DNA of 64,000 bases from Clavibacter michiganensis (GTDB lineage Bacteria; Actinomycetota; Actinomycetes; Actinomycetales; Microbacteriaceae): positions 1,798,001-1,862,000 of the forward strand of contig NZ_JAFBBJ010000001.1 in assembly GCF_016907085.1 (NCBI RefSeq), in the 5' to 3' direction. The translations under genes and the position numbers were made by a program. Below are positions 51,384 through 64,000 of the stretch, in pieces. Position 1 is the stretch's first letter, and each line of letters opens with the position of its first letter. The notes below the pieces were generated by a model. It did not search any database. It saw only the letters and a program-made list of their open reading frames with translations, and was not told the DNA's origin.

Positions 51384-52232
51384 CTACTGCGAGACGTCCG
51401 CGCCGAAGTACTTCTCGGAGATCGACGCGAGCGTGCCGTCGGCGCGGAGGTCGGCGAGGGCCTGGTCGACGGCGGTCACGAGGTCGTCGCTGCCCTTGCG
51501 GAAGACGAGCGCGCTGAGCGACGGGTCGTCGGTCTCGGCGGCCACCTGCAGGTCGGAGTCGCCCTGCTGCTTCTGGTAGTCGAGGAGCGTGAGGCGGTCG
51601 TTGATGGTCGCGTCGACACGGCCCTGCTGGAGGAGCGTCACCGCCTGCGCGAAGCCCTCGACGGCCTCGACCTTGGCGCCGCTCTGGGTGGCGAGCTTGT
51701 TCCAGTTGCTCGTGAGCGACTGGGCCGTGGTCTTGCCCTTGAGATCGGCGAACGAGGAGATGCCCGAGTCGGAGCCCTTGACGATGATCACGCCGGGCGA
51801 GACCGTGTACGGCTCGGAGAAGTCGTAGACCGTCTTGCGCTCGTCCGTGATGGAGATCTGGTTGGCGATGACGTCCCAGCGGCCCGCCTCGAGGCCCGCG
51901 AAGATCCCGTCGAACTGGGTCTCCTCGAAGACCGGCTTCACGCCGAGCTTGTCGGCGACCGCGGTCGCGACCTCGACGTCGTAGCCCGTGAGCGCGCCCG
52001 AGCCGGAACCCTCGTGGAAGGAGAACGGCGAGTACGTGCCCTCGGTGCCGATGACGAGCTCGCCCTTGGCCTTGACGTCGGACAGGCTCGTCGCGGCGGC
52101 CGGGGTGCCGGACGCGTCGGGCGCGGATCCGCTGCCCGCGTCGCCCGAGGCGCAGCCCGCGAGGCCGAGGGCGGCCACGGCCAGGAGGCCGGTGAGGGCG
52201 AGGGAGGGACGGAGGCGGGAGCGGAGCGTCAT
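51384..52232 (-). CDS. Amino-acid ABC transporter substrate-binding lipoprotein (probably cystine)
   Basis: 282 residues. Signal with lipobox GLAGC (Cys27), then a Ser/Gly/Ala linker. GELVIGTEGTYSPFSFHE and WDVIANQISITDERKTVYDF resemble TcyA/FliY cystine receptors; the ligand-binding residues were not checked by alignment. ATG at 52232, with AAGGAC eight bases before it, starts the signal peptide; a GTG six codons upstream is less likely. The permease follows after 44 bases. The 190 bases upstream show no clear promoter. Confidence 0.88.
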   Translation of the reverse strand: MTLRSRLRPSLALTGLLAVAALGLAGCASGDAGSGSAPDASGTPAAATSLSDVKAKGELVIGTEGTYSPFSFHEGSGSGALTGYDVEVATAVADKLGVKPVFEETQFDGIFAGLEAGRWDVIANQISITDERKTVYDFSEPYTVSPGVIIVKGSDSGISSFADLKGKTTAQSLTSNWNKLATQSGAKVEAVEGFAQAVTLLQQGRVDATINDRLTLLDYQKQQGDSDLQVAAETDDPSLSALVFRKGSDDLVTAVDQALADLRADGTLASISEKYFGADVSQ

Positions 52233-52424
52233 GGGGGTCCTTGCGGTCACGGCGGATCTCGGGAGCGGGATCGCCTCGTGCGGGTGCTGTGCGCGGTGCT
52301 GCGGCGCCTGGTGCTCGGAACCCGTCCGGGCGCGCCGACCGCCATGGTCTCAACGCCCTCGTCGTGTCGGTATTCCCATGTCGCCGGATGACGGAGCCGG
52401 CCCGAGCGCCCGCACCCGCAGCGG

Positions 52425-52910
52425 CTAGAAGAGCGGCTCGGGGTCGGTCCCGTCACGGCCGTCGGGCAGCGGGCCGATCTCGCCCTCGAGCTCCTGGAGG
52501 CGCAGGGCCACGAACCGGTCGAGCGCCTGGCGGATCACGGGCGCGAGCGGGGCGAGCTCGCGCGCCATCGCCTGGTCCACCGCCTGCTGGATCTCCTCCT
52601 CGCGCTCCCCGTAGTCGACGAACGCGGGCATGCCGAAGGGGTGCTCGCGGTAGACCGGTCCGCGTGTCTCGCGGTAGTGGCGCTCACGCGCGTCGCGGGC
52701 CGCCTCGGCGCGCGCGACCTCGAGGGCGGCGATCAGCGGGTGGATCGCCGTGTGGGGCGCGTCCCGGGGGATCGCCTCCTGGTCCGTGAAGGGCGAGGCG
52801 TCGCAGGCGGGACAGGATCCGGATCCCGTGCCGGACGCGGTCGGCGTCTCGGTCGCGTAGCGGAGCGCGTGCGCCCGCCACGCCAGGACCACGTCCTCCA
52901 GCATCCGCAC
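52425..52910 (-). CDS. Hypothetical protein with CPAC motif
   Basis: 161 residues from GTG at 52910; ATG at 52904 is equally plausible, with GAGGAGG upstream of both. Soluble and mostly helical: LEDVVLAWRAHALRYATE, then a single GSCPACDASPFTDQEAI, then Arg/Glu-rich helices ending PEPLF. One CxxC could bind a metal with a partner or a second subunit. No family was recognised. It follows rpoC, separated by a terminator. Confidence 0.6.
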   Translation of the reverse strand: MRMLEDVVLAWRAHALRYATETPTASGTGSGSCPACDASPFTDQEAIPRDAPHTAIHPLIAALEVARAEAARDARERHYRETRGPVYREHPFGMPAFVDYGEREEEIQQAVDQAMARELAPLAPVIRQALDRFVALRLQELEGEIGPLPDGRDGTDPEPLF

Positions 52911-53036
52911 GACGCCTCCTCGGGTCCCCGGCGTCGGGTGCCGCCGGGTCCGCCCACTGTATCGCCGCGGCGGCGCCCGACCCGGGGGCACGCGCGCGGC
53001 GGGACGGGGGCGCGCGACACGCACCCCCAGGACGAG

Positions 53037-53064
53037 GAAGGGCCCCGCCGGAGCGGGGCCCTTC
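53037..53064 (-). terminator. rpoBC terminator
   Basis: A 12-bp perfect stem (53037-53048 with 53053-53064), loop CGGA, 27 bases after the rpoC stop. It has no U-tract. Confidence 0.87.
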
Positions 53065-53091
53065 TCATCGTGCGCTCACGCGCCGGCGTTC

Positions 53092-56000
53092 CTAGTTGTA
53101 GGTGCCGGGCGTGTAGTCGTCCGAGCTGAAGCTGTCGAAGTCGACGAAGCTCAGGTCGGACTCGTTGAACACCGACTCATCCGTGAAGATGCGGTTCGGG
53201 TAGCGCTCGGCCTTGGCCTCCTCCGTCGCGGTGACGGTGACGTCGCGGTACTTCGCGAGCCCCGTGCCGGCCGGGATCAGCTTGCCGATGATGACGTTCT
53301 CCTTGAGGCCCATCAGCGGGTCGGACTTGCCCTCCATGGCGGCCTGCGTGAGCACGCGGGTCGTCTCCTGGAAGGACGCGGCCGACAGCCACGACTCGGT
53401 CGCGAGCGAGGCCTTGGTGATGCCCATGACCTCCTGGCGGGCGGAGGCGGTCTTCTTGCCCTCCGTCAGCGTGGCGCGGTTGACCTCGTTGTAGCGGGCC
53501 CGGTCGACCAGCTCACCGGGGAGGAGGTCCGTGTCGCCGTGCTCGACGACCGTGACCTTGCGCAGCATCTGCCGCACGATGACCTCGATGTGCTTGTCGT
53601 GGATCGGGACGCCCTGCGAGCGGTAGACGCCCTGGACACCGCCCACGAGGTGCTTCTGCACCTCACGCACGCCCTTGACCCGGAGGACCTCCTTCGGGTC
53701 GATGGCGCCGACGTGCAGCTGCTGCCCGAGCTCGACGTGCTGGCCGTCCTCGACGAGGAGGGTCGCGCGCTTGAGCACCGGGTAGATGTGCGGCTCGTCG
53801 CCGTTGTCCGGGGTCAGGATCACCTTGCGGCTGCGATCCGTGTCCTCGATCGTGATGCGACCGGCGGCCTCCGCGATGGGCGACGCACCCTTGGGGGTGC
53901 GGGCCTCGAAGAGCTCCTGCACGCGGGGCAGACCCTGCGTGATGTCGTCCGCCGATGCCACACCACCGGTGTGGAAGGTGCGCATCGTGAGCTGCGTGCC
54001 GGGCTCGCCGATCGACTGGGCCGCGATGATGCCGACGGCCTCGCCGATGTCGACGAGCTTGCCCGTGGCGAGCGAGCGGCCGTAGCAGGCCGCGCACACG
54101 CCGACGGCGGACTCGCACGTCAGGACCGAGCGCACCTTGATCTCGTGCACGCCGGCCGCGATCAGGTGGTCGATCATGACGTCGCCGACGTCGCTGCCCG
54201 CGGGGGCGACGACCTCGCCGGCCTCGTTGACCGCGTCGGCGGCCAGCGAGCGGGCGTACACCGAGTTCTCCACGTTGGAGTCGCGGACGGACGAGCCGTC
54301 AGCGGCCTTCGTGGCGATCGGCAGGTCGAGACCGCGACCGGTGCCGCAGTCGTCCTCGCGGATGATGACGTCCTGCGACACGTCCACCAGACGACGGGTG
54401 AGGTACCCGGAGTCGGCGGTGCGCAGCGCGGTGTCGGCCAGTCCCTTGCGAGCACCGTGGGTGGAGATGAAGTACTCCGCCACCGTCAGGCCCTCGCGGT
54501 ACGAGTGGACGATCGGGCGGGGGATGATCTCGCCCTTCGGGTTCGACACGAGGCCGCGCATGCCGGCGATCTGGCGGACCTGCATCCAGTTGCCTCGTGC
54601 CCCGGAGGACACCATGCGGTTGATGTTGTTGTCGGCGGGGAGGTTGTCCTCCATCGCCTTCGCGACCTCGGCAGTGGCCTTGTTCCAGATCTCGATGAGC
54701 TCCTGACGACGCTCGGCGTTCGTCGTGAGGCCCTTCTCGAACTGGCCCTGGACCTTGGCGGCCTGCTTCTCGTAGCCCGACAGGATGGCCGCCTTGGTGG
54801 GCGGGGTCAGCACGTCGGAGAGGGCGACCGTGACGCCGGAGCGCGTGGCCCAGTAGAAGCCCGCGTCCTTGATCCGGTCGAGCGCTGCCGCGACCTCCAC
54901 CTTGGGGTAGCGCTCGGCGAGGTCGTTGACGATCTCGGAGAGCTTGCCCTTGTCGGCGACGGCCTCGATGTAGGGGTAGTCGACCGGCAGGGTCTCGTTG
55001 AACAGCGCGCGACCGAGGGTGGTCTCGAGCAGCACGGGGCCGACCGTCTTGCCCTTCTCGTCGAGCTCGACGCCCTCGGGCGCCTCGCCCTCGCCGAAGT
55101 AGATGTCGTGCAGGCGGATGCGCACCTTGGCGTTGAGGTCCAGCGAGAGCTGGTCCTTCGCCAGGATGGCCTCGGCCACCGAGCTGAACGCGCGACCCTC
55201 ACCGGCGACGCCCTCCTTGAGGGTGGTCAGGTGGTGCAGGCCGATGATCATGTCCTGCGTGGGCAGGGTGACCGGGCGTCCGTCCGACGGCTTGAGGATG
55301 TTGTTCGAGGCGAGCATCAGGATGCGCGCCTCGGCCTGGGCCTCGACCGACAGGGGCAGGTGGACGGCCATCTGGTCGCCGTCGAAGTCCGCGTTGAACG
55401 CGGCGCAGACGAGCGGGTGCAGCTGGATGGCCTTGCCCTCCACGAGCTGGGGCTCGAACGCCTGGATGCCCAGACGGTGGAGCGTGGGCGCGCGGTTGAG
55501 CAGCACGGGGCGCTCGCGGATGATCTCCTCGAGCACGTCCCAGACCTGTCCGCGGCTGCGCTCGACCATGCGCTTGGCGGCCTTGATGTTCTGGGCGTGG
55601 CTCAGGTCGATCAGGCGCTTGATGACGAACGGCTTGAACAGCTCGAGCGCCATCTGCTTGGGCAGACCGCACTGGTGCAGCTTGAGCTGCGGCCCGACGA
55701 TGATGACCGAGCGGCCCGAGTAGTCCACGCGCTTGCCGAGCAGGTTCTGGCGGAACCGGCCCTGCTTGCCCTTCAGCATGTCGCTGAGGGACTTGAGCGC
55801 GCGGTTGCCGGTGCCCGTGACGGGACGCCCGCGGCGGCCGTTGTCGAACAGCGCGTCGACGGCCTCCTGCAGCATGCGCTTCTCGTTGTTCACGATGATC
55901 TCGGGGGCGCCGAGATCCAGCAGACGACGGAGGCGGTTGTTGCGGTTGATCACGCGGCGGTACAGGTCGTTCAGGTCGCTGGTCGCGAAGCGGCCGCCGT

Positions 56001-56991
56001 CGAGCTGCACCATCGGGCGCAGCTCCGGCGGGATGACCGGGACGACCTGCAGCACCATCGCGGCCGGCGAGTTGCCGGTGGCGAGGAAGGAGCTGACGAC
56101 GCGCAGGCGCTTGATGGCGCGGATCTTCTTCTGGCCCTTGCCGGTGGCGATCTGCTCGCGGAGCAGCTCCCCCTCGGCCTCGAGGTCGAAGGCCTCCAGG
56201 CGCTTCTGGATCGCCTCGGCACCCATGTGGGCCTCGAAGTAGATGCCGAAGCGGTCCTGCAGCTCGTGGAAGACGGCGTCCTCGGGCTTGAGCTCGCCGA
56301 CCTTGAGGCTGCGGAACTCCTCCCAGACGCGCTCGAGACGGGAGATGTCCTCGTCGAACGCCTTGCGCGTCTGACCCATCTCCTTCTCGGCGCCGTCCTT
56401 CGCGCGGCGCTTCTGGTCGCTCTTGGCGCCCTCGGCCTCCAGCGCGGCCAGGTCCGTCTCGAGACGCCCGAGGCGCTCGGCGATCTGGCTGTCGCGCTGG
56501 TCCTGCAGGGTCTTGATCTCGAGCCGGAGCTCGTTCTCGAGGCCCGGCATGTCCTCGTGGCGAGCATCCTCGTCCACGCTGATCACCATGTAGGCGGCGA
56601 AGTAGATGACCTTCTCGAGGTCCTTCGGCGCCATGTCGAGCAGGTAGCCGAGGCGCGACGGGACGCCCTTGAAGTACCAGATGTGCGTGACGGGCGCGGC
56701 GAGCTCGATGTGGCCCATGCGCTCGCGGCGGACCGCGGACTTGGTGACCTCCACGCCGCAGCGCTCGCAGACGATGCCCTTGAAGCGCACCCGCTTGTAC
56801 TTGCCGCAGGAGCACTCCCAGTCGCGGCTGGGTCCGAAGATCTGCTCTCCGAAGAGGCCGTCCTTCTCGGGCTTCAGCGTGCGGTAGTTGATGGTCTCGG
56901 GCTTCTTGACCTCACCGTGCGACCAGCGGCGGATGTCGTCGGCCGTGGCCAGGCCGATCCGCAGCTCATCGAAAGTTGTTACGTCGAGCAA
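53092..56991 (-). CDS. rpoC: RNA polymerase beta' subunit
   Basis: 1299 residues. N-terminal zinc ribbon [20 protein letters not shown], catalytic [19 protein letters not shown] with the three Asp, and the second zinc site [19 protein letters not shown] are intact. It starts at TTG (56991), with AAGGAAAA just upstream, following rpoB by 48 bases. The family N-terminus [14 protein letters not shown] leaves no better start. Confidence 0.98.
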   Translation of the reverse strand: MLDVTTFDELRIGLATADDIRRWSHGEVKKPETINYRTLKPEKDGLFGEQIFGPSRDWECSCGKYKRVRFKGIVCERCGVEVTKSAVRRERMGHIELAAPVTHIWYFKGVPSRLGYLLDMAPKDLEKVIYFAAYMVISVDEDARHEDMPGLENELRLEIKTLQDQRDSQIAERLGRLETDLAALEAEGAKSDQKRRAKDGAEKEMGQTRKAFDEDISRLERVWEEFRSLKVGELKPEDAVFHELQDRFGIYFEAHMGAEAIQKRLEAFDLEAEGELLREQIATGKGQKKIRAIKRLRVVSSFLATGNSPAAMVLQVVPVIPPELRPMVQLDGGRFATSDLNDLYRRVINRNNRLRRLLDLGAPEIIVNNEKRMLQEAVDALFDNGRRGRPVTGTGNRALKSLSDMLKGKQGRFRQNLLGKRVDYSGRSVIIVGPQLKLHQCGLPKQMALELFKPFVIKRLIDLSHAQNIKAAKRMVERSRGQVWDVLEEIIRERPVLLNRAPTLHRLGIQAFEPQLVEGKAIQLHPLVCAAFNADFDGDQMAVHLPLSVEAQAEARILMLASNNILKPSDGRPVTLPTQDMIIGLHHLTTLKEGVAGEGRAFSSVAEAILAKDQLSLDLNAKVRIRLHDIYFGEGEAPEGVELDEKGKTVGPVLLETTLGRALFNETLPVDYPYIEAVADKGKLSEIVNDLAERYPKVEVAAALDRIKDAGFYWATRSGVTVALSDVLTPPTKAAILSGYEKQAAKVQGQFEKGLTTNAERRQELIEIWNKATAEVAKAMEDNLPADNNINRMVSSGARGNWMQVRQIAGMRGLVSNPKGEIIPRPIVHSYREGLTVAEYFISTHGARKGLADTALRTADSGYLTRRLVDVSQDVIIREDDCGTGRGLDLPIATKAADGSSVRDSNVENSVYARSLAADAVNEAGEVVAPAGSDVGDVMIDHLIAAGVHEIKVRSVLTCESAVGVCAACYGRSLATGKLVDIGEAVGIIAAQSIGEPGTQLTMRTFHTGGVASADDITQGLPRVQELFEARTPKGASPIAEAAGRITIEDTDRSRKVILTPDNGDEPHIYPVLKRATLLVEDGQHVELGQQLHVGAIDPKEVLRVKGVREVQKHLVGGVQGVYRSQGVPIHDKHIEVIVRQMLRKVTVVEHGDTDLLPGELVDRARYNEVNRATLTEGKKTASARQEVMGITKASLATESWLSAASFQETTRVLTQAAMEGKSDPLMGLKENVIIGKLIPAGTGLAKYRDVTVTATEEAKAERYPNRIFTDESVFNESDLSFVDFDSFSSDDYTPGTYN

Positions 56992-57039
56992 TTTTCCTTC
57001 TCTCCTTGGAAAGCTTCGAGTCGAAAGTCGTGAACGGGC

Positions 57040-60528
<3,489 letters not shown>

Positions 60529-60711
60529 GGAAATTACCTCCGTGGGCCCCGTCGGGCTCCGATGTCGTCGATACGCCGAGACCGACCCGGGACGTGACCC
60601 GTGCCGATCCTGATGGAGTTGCTCGCCACACCTCGCGGGATGGGCTCGGGATGGACCCGAGCGCACACGATGACCGACCGCAATATGAAGGCAAAAGGGA
60701 GTGGGAGCGCA
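60529..60711 (-). other. rpoBC leader
   Basis: About 180 bases of leader with a 7-bp hairpin (60644-60650 with 60656-60662). No gene or known regulatory RNA was recognised. Confidence 0.4.
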
Positions 60712-60718
60712 AAGGATC

Positions 60719-60747
60719 ACCATACGGGTCGCGACGCGCCATGTCCA
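60719..60747 (-). promoter_or_regulatory. Candidate rpoBC promoter
   Basis: -35 TGGACA (60742-60747) and -10 TATGGT (60719-60724) with a 17-base spacer on the minus strand. Confidence 0.5.
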
Positions 60748-60755
60748 GCGGAATC

Positions 60756-60785
60756 TTGCATCCTCGGCGTGTCTCGGTGTATAAC
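60756..60785 (+). promoter_or_regulatory. Candidate promoter of the hydrolase gene
   Basis: -35 TTGCAT (60756-60761), 18-base spacer, -10 TATAAC (60780-60785) would give a 40-base leader. A competing leaderless signal, TAGCGT, ends six bases before the ATG. Confidence 0.4.
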
Positions 60786-60833
60786 GTCCGGCTGCCCTGC
60801 CGCACGGCCCCTCCGGCCGCGTAGCGTCGGGGC

Positions 60834-61502
60834 ATGAGCGCACCCTGGCACGTGTCCCCCGGCGGCCCCTCGCACGTGCACGTCGCGGGCGACGTGGAGA
60901 TCCGGAAGGCGTCCGTGGGGCCCATGGACAACGACGCGTACCTCCTCACCGACCTCGACTCCGGCGAGCGCCTGCTCGTCGACGCGGCGGCCGACGTCGA
61001 CCGGCTGCTGGCCCTCGTGGCGGAGCCAGATCCCGTGGGCCGCCTCGCCGTCGTCGTCACCACCCACGGCCACGCCGACCACCACGGCGCCCTCGCCGCC
61101 GTGCTCGACGCGACCGACGCGACGTCCGCCGTGGGCGACGCGGACGCCGCCGACCTGCCCGTCGACGCCGACCGGCGCCTCGCGCACGGCGACCAGGTGG
61201 CCTTCGGGGGCGTGACGCTCGAGGTCGTCGCGCTCCGCGGGCACACGCCCGGCAGCCTCGCGCTCGTGCTGCAGCCGGGCGACGGCAGCACGCACCTCTT
61301 CACGGGCGACTCGCTCTTCCCCGGCGGCGTCGGGAACACGCAGGGCGACGCCGACCGCTTCCGGCAGCTCATGGACGACGTGGAGGAGCGGGTCTTCGCG
61401 CGCTTCCCCGACGACGCGCACGTGCACCCCGGCCACGGCGACGCGACGACGCTCGGAGCGGAGCGCGGATCCCTCGCCGAGTGGCGCTCGCGCGGCTGGT
61501 GA
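60834..61502 (+). CDS. Metallo-beta-lactamase-fold hydrolase (glyoxalase II-like)
   Basis: 222 residues. [11 protein letters not shown] gives the HxHxDH zinc motif (78-83); [12 protein letters not shown] and [14 protein letters not shown] supply further ligands, and [12 protein letters not shown] is the C-terminal motif. Members hydrolyse thioesters such as glutathione or mycothiol adducts; the substrate here is unknown. It is divergent from rpoB. No strong ribosome-binding site precedes the ATG. Confidence 0.88.
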   Translation: MSAPWHVSPGGPSHVHVAGDVEIRKASVGPMDNDAYLLTDLDSGERLLVDAAADVDRLLALVAEPDPVGRLAVVVTTHGHADHHGALAAVLDATDATSAVGDADAADLPVDADRRLAHGDQVAFGGVTLEVVALRGHTPGSLALVLQPGDGSTHLFTGDSLFPGGVGNTQGDADRFRQLMDDVEERVFARFPDDAHVHPGHGDATTLGAERGSLAEWRSRGW

Positions 61503-61555
61503 CGGGACGCCCGGCGGCCGGGTCCGGGCGCCGACCGGACGCCTAGGCTGAGGAG

Positions 61556-62413
61556 ATGCCCGAGCACCCGTCGACCGTCCTGTCCCTGAGCGGGCACCGG
61601 GCCGTCATCGAGCCCGACCGGTTCGTGCCGGGGGCGTACCAGCTCGTGGTCGACGGGACGCCGCAGTCCCACGTCAACATGGACGACCCGGGCGAGCTGT
61701 TCTTCGAGTACGTGCAGCGCATGGGACACGTCATCGACCTCCTCGGCGACCCGGGCCAGCCCGTCACCGCGCTGCACCTGGGCGCCGGCGCGCTCACCAT
61801 CCCGCGGTACGTCGAGGCGACCCGTCCCGGATCCCGCCAGCAGGTCATCGAGCTCGAGCAGGACCTCGTGGAGCTCGTGCGCGAGCACCTGCCCTGGTCG
61901 CGGAAGGCCTCCATCCGGCTGCGGTACGGGGACGCCCGCGAGGTCATGGGGCGCCTGCCGCAGGGGCTCCGCGGATCCGTGGACCTCGTCGTGGTGGACG
62001 TCTTCAGCGGCGCGCGCACGCCCGCCCACATCACCAGCCGCGACTTCTACGCGGAGGCCGCGGCGTTCCTCGCGCCCGGCGGGATCATGACGGTCAACGT
62101 CGCCGACGGCCACGGGCTGCGGTTCGCGCGCGGCCAGGCCGCGACCATCCAGGACGTGCTGCCGCACGTGGCCGCGCTCGCCGAGACGCAGGTGCTGAAG
62201 GGCCGGCGGTTCGGCAACGTCGTGTTCGCCGCGTCCGCGACACCCCTGCCGTTCGACTTCGTGCCGCGTCTCCTCGCGGGCGGCCCGCATCCCGCCAAGG
62301 TCGTCGAGGGGCGCGAGCTCGCCGACTTCATCGCGGGCGCCTCCGTGGTCACCGACGCGACCGCCGTCCCGTCCCCCTCCCCCGCCCGCAGCATCTTCCA
62401 GACGAAGCCCTGA
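61556..62413 (+). CDS. Spermidine synthase-like protein
   Basis: 285 residues of class I methyltransferase fold. VTALHLGAGALTIPRYVEAT is the nucleotide-binding loop, QVIELEQDLVELVREHLPW carries the acidic motif II residue, and LVVVDVFSGARTPAHITSRDF is the SpeE-type aminopropyl-transfer motif. No ornithine or arginine decarboxylase or SAM decarboxylase lies nearby, so polyamine synthesis is not established; many actinobacterial members are of unknown function. TAGGCT ends six bases before the ATG. Confidence 0.78.
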   Translation: MPEHPSTVLSLSGHRAVIEPDRFVPGAYQLVVDGTPQSHVNMDDPGELFFEYVQRMGHVIDLLGDPGQPVTALHLGAGALTIPRYVEATRPGSRQQVIELEQDLVELVREHLPWSRKASIRLRYGDAREVMGRLPQGLRGSVDLVVVDVFSGARTPAHITSRDFYAEAAAFLAPGGIMTVNVADGHGLRFARGQAATIQDVLPHVAALAETQVLKGRRFGNVVFAASATPLPFDFVPRLLAGGPHPAKVVEGRELADFIAGASVVTDATAVPSPSPARSIFQTKP

Positions 62414-62459
62414 CCGGCCTCCCCCGGGCATCGACGCCCGCCGATCCACCGGAGTCATC

Positions 62460-63644
62460 ATGAACCGCCGCTACCGCACCCGCTCGGCGCGCGTCGCCGC
62501 GCTCGGGTTCGCCGCCCTCGTCGCGCTGACGGGCTGCACGAACGACGACGGCTCGCCCGTGGACGTGCGCGCCACCGAGCCGCCCGCCCCCTCCCCCACC
62601 AGCACGGACGCGGCACCTGCCGGTGTCGCGCCGTCGGGCACGCCGACCGCGCTCGCCTCCGACCTCGTCTCGCCGTGGTCCGTCGCGGAGCTGCCGTCGG
62701 GATCCCTCCTCGTCAGCGAGCGCGACACGTCGCGCATCGTCGAGGTGCTCGGCGACGGCACCACGCGGGTCGCGGGCACGATCGCGGGCGTGGGGCCGCA
62801 GGGCGAGGGCGGGCTGCTGGGGATCGCGGTGCGCGAGGCCGAGGGCGGCACCCAGCTCTACGTCTACTTCACCAGCGCCACCGACAACCGCATCGTGCGC
62901 ATGGACGTGACGGGCGATCCGGGATCGCTCGGGCTCGGCACGGCCGAGGACATCGTCACGGGGATCCCCCGCGACACGACCCACAACGGCGGCCGCATCG
63001 CGTTCGGCCCCGACGGCATGCTCTACGCCACCACGGGCGACGCGAACCTCCGCGACGCCGCGCAGGACCCGATCTCGCTCGCGGGCAAGATCCTCCGCCT
63101 CACGCCCGACGGGCAGGGGCCGACGGACAACCCGACGCCGGGGTCGCCCGTCTACTCCATGGGCCACCGCAACCCGCAGGGGATCGCGTGGGACGCCGAG
63201 GGGAACCTCTGGGCGTCGGAGTTCGGGCAGGACACCTGGGACGAGCTGAACCTCATCGAACCCGGCGGGAACTACGGCTGGCCGGTGGTCGAGGGCGCGA
63301 CGGACGACGCCGCGGACGACGCGTACATCGACCCCGTCCGCCAGTGGGCCACCGACGACGCGAGCCCGAGCGGCATCGCCATCTCCGGCGACACCATCTT
63401 CATGGCGGGCCTCGGCGGCCAGCGCCTCTGGGTGATCCGGCCGGGCGCCGTGGTCACCGACCCCATCCCGGACGACCGCGTGACCGAGTTCTACACGCGC
63501 GAGTTCGGGCGGATCCGCGACGTGCAGGCCGCGCCCGACGGCTCGCTGCGCATGCTCACCGGCAACACCGACGGCCGGGGGACCCCGCGCGCGGGCGACG
63601 ACAAGCTGCTCCGGGTCGAGCTCATGCCGATCCAGGCGGGATAA
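62460..63644 (+). CDS. PQQ-dependent sugar dehydrogenase-like lipoprotein
   Basis: 394 residues. Lipobox VALTGC (Cys26) is followed by a Pro/Ser/Thr linker. The six-bladed propeller begins LVSPWSVAELPSGSLLVSER, with GEGGLLGIAV, THNGGRIAFGPDGMLYATTGD, MGHRNPQGIAWD and EFGQDTWDELNLIEPGGNYGW (the last given by its core), matching soluble aldose dehydrogenases of the YliI type. It would oxidise sugars outside the membrane with PQQ; no PQQ genes are in the window. ATG is preceded by GGAG. Confidence 0.88.
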   Translation: MNRRYRTRSARVAALGFAALVALTGCTNDDGSPVDVRATEPPAPSPTSTDAAPAGVAPSGTPTALASDLVSPWSVAELPSGSLLVSERDTSRIVEVLGDGTTRVAGTIAGVGPQGEGGLLGIAVREAEGGTQLYVYFTSATDNRIVRMDVTGDPGSLGLGTAEDIVTGIPRDTTHNGGRIAFGPDGMLYATTGDANLRDAAQDPISLAGKILRLTPDGQGPTDNPTPGSPVYSMGHRNPQGIAWDAEGNLWASEFGQDTWDELNLIEPGGNYGWPVVEGATDDAADDAYIDPVRQWATDDASPSGIAISGDTIFMAGLGGQRLWVIRPGAVVTDPIPDDRVTEFYTREFGRIRDVQAAPDGSLRMLTGNTDGRGTPRAGDDKLLRVELMPIQAG

Positions 63645-63654
63645 TCTCTACCTC

Positions 63655-64000
63655 GTGACAGGCACCGCGATCATCATCGGCTACGACAGGGACACCCTCC
63701 GGGAGAAGGTGGACCTGCGGGCGGCCGGCGAGCGCCTGGACGAGCTGGAGGCCCTCCGGAGCCTCTCCGCCATCACCGAGAAGGTCGCGCTGCTGCGCAT
63801 GCTCGGCCGGCTCGACGAGGCGTGGGACATGGCGAACGCGGCCGTGCGCCAGGCGCGCTTCACGGGCGACCGGGAGACGCTGCTCGCGTGCCGCATCCGC
63901 CGCGCGCAGGTGCAGCAGTACCAGGGCAAGCTCGACATCGCGCTGCAGGACCTCGGCGGCTGCGTCGACGAGGCCCGCGCGCACGAGTGGTACGCGCTGG
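63655..64000 (+). CDS. TPR-like helical protein, 5' part (runs off the window)
   Basis: 115 codons are present, open to the window edge. From GTG at 63655 it reads TGTAIIIGYDRDTLREKVDL and continues with repeated amphipathic helices (ALLRMLGRLDEAWDMANAA; CRIRRAQVQQYQGKLDIAL) spaced like tetratricopeptide repeats. TAATCT, which includes the stop of the previous gene, ends seven bases before the GTG, suggesting leaderless expression. Function unknown. Confidence 0.7.
   Translation, partial: MTGTAIIIGYDRDTLREKVDLRAAGERLDELEALRSLSAITEKVALLRMLGRLDEAWDMANAAVRQARFTGDRETLLACRIRRAQVQQYQGKLDIALQDLGGCVDEARAHEWYAL

Overview
The window is about 64 kb of very GC-rich DNA (roughly 70% or more). It encodes housekeeping genes of a Gram-positive actinobacterium. 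Gene order, protein sequences and frequent GTG starts point to the family Microbacteriaceae, plausibly Clavibacter or a close relative; this is inferred from recognised proteins, not from a database search. About 55 of the roughly 63 genes lie on the minus strand, so the reading below follows transcription from high to low coordinates. The plus-strand genes are islands: the livF tail, a methyltransferase, coaA, mtlR and four genes at the right end.

Right end (63.7-48 kb): a partial TPR-like gene, a secreted PQQ-type sugar dehydrogenase, a spermidine-synthase-like protein and a metallo-beta-lactamase-fold hydrolase lie on the plus strand, divergent from rpoB-rpoC. Then come a hypothetical gene, a three-gene cystine-type ABC importer and two membrane proteins. 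Next are the str operon rpsL-rpsG-fusA-tuf (48.1-43.7 kb) with a clear promoter, a topoisomerase IB gene, and the continuous S10-spc array from rpsJ to rplO (42.2-32.6 kb).

Middle (32.5-16 kb): secY-adk-map follow a strong terminator. An 8 kb mannitol phosphotransferase cluster (mtlR, orphan EIIB, ptsH, ptsI, mtlA, mtlF, mtlD) separates map from infA. After it come infA-rpmJ-rpsM-rpsK-rpoA-rplQ, a double-GNAT acetyltransferase with truA, and rplM-rpsI-glmM.

Left end (15-0 kb): glmM and coaA, then a tight operon glmS-acpS-alr-(alr-tsaE)-tsaB-(rimI-tsaD). It joins amino-sugar and D-alanine supply for the wall to tRNA t6A synthesis, and has two gene fusions and a tandem alanine racemase pair. 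A small DUF4190-type membrane protein, a THUMP-like methyltransferase, groES (without groEL) under two CIRCE operators, a RarD permease, and a branched-chain amino-acid binding protein convergent with the end of livF complete the window.

No CRISPR, prophage, insertion sequence, tRNA or rRNA gene was seen. The most unusual signals are regulatory: a 14-base motif repeated upstream of three translation operons, a -10-like hexamer 6-8 bases before the start codon of eleven genes, recurrent terminators that replace the U-tract with a conserved tail, and C-rich tracts after stop codons.
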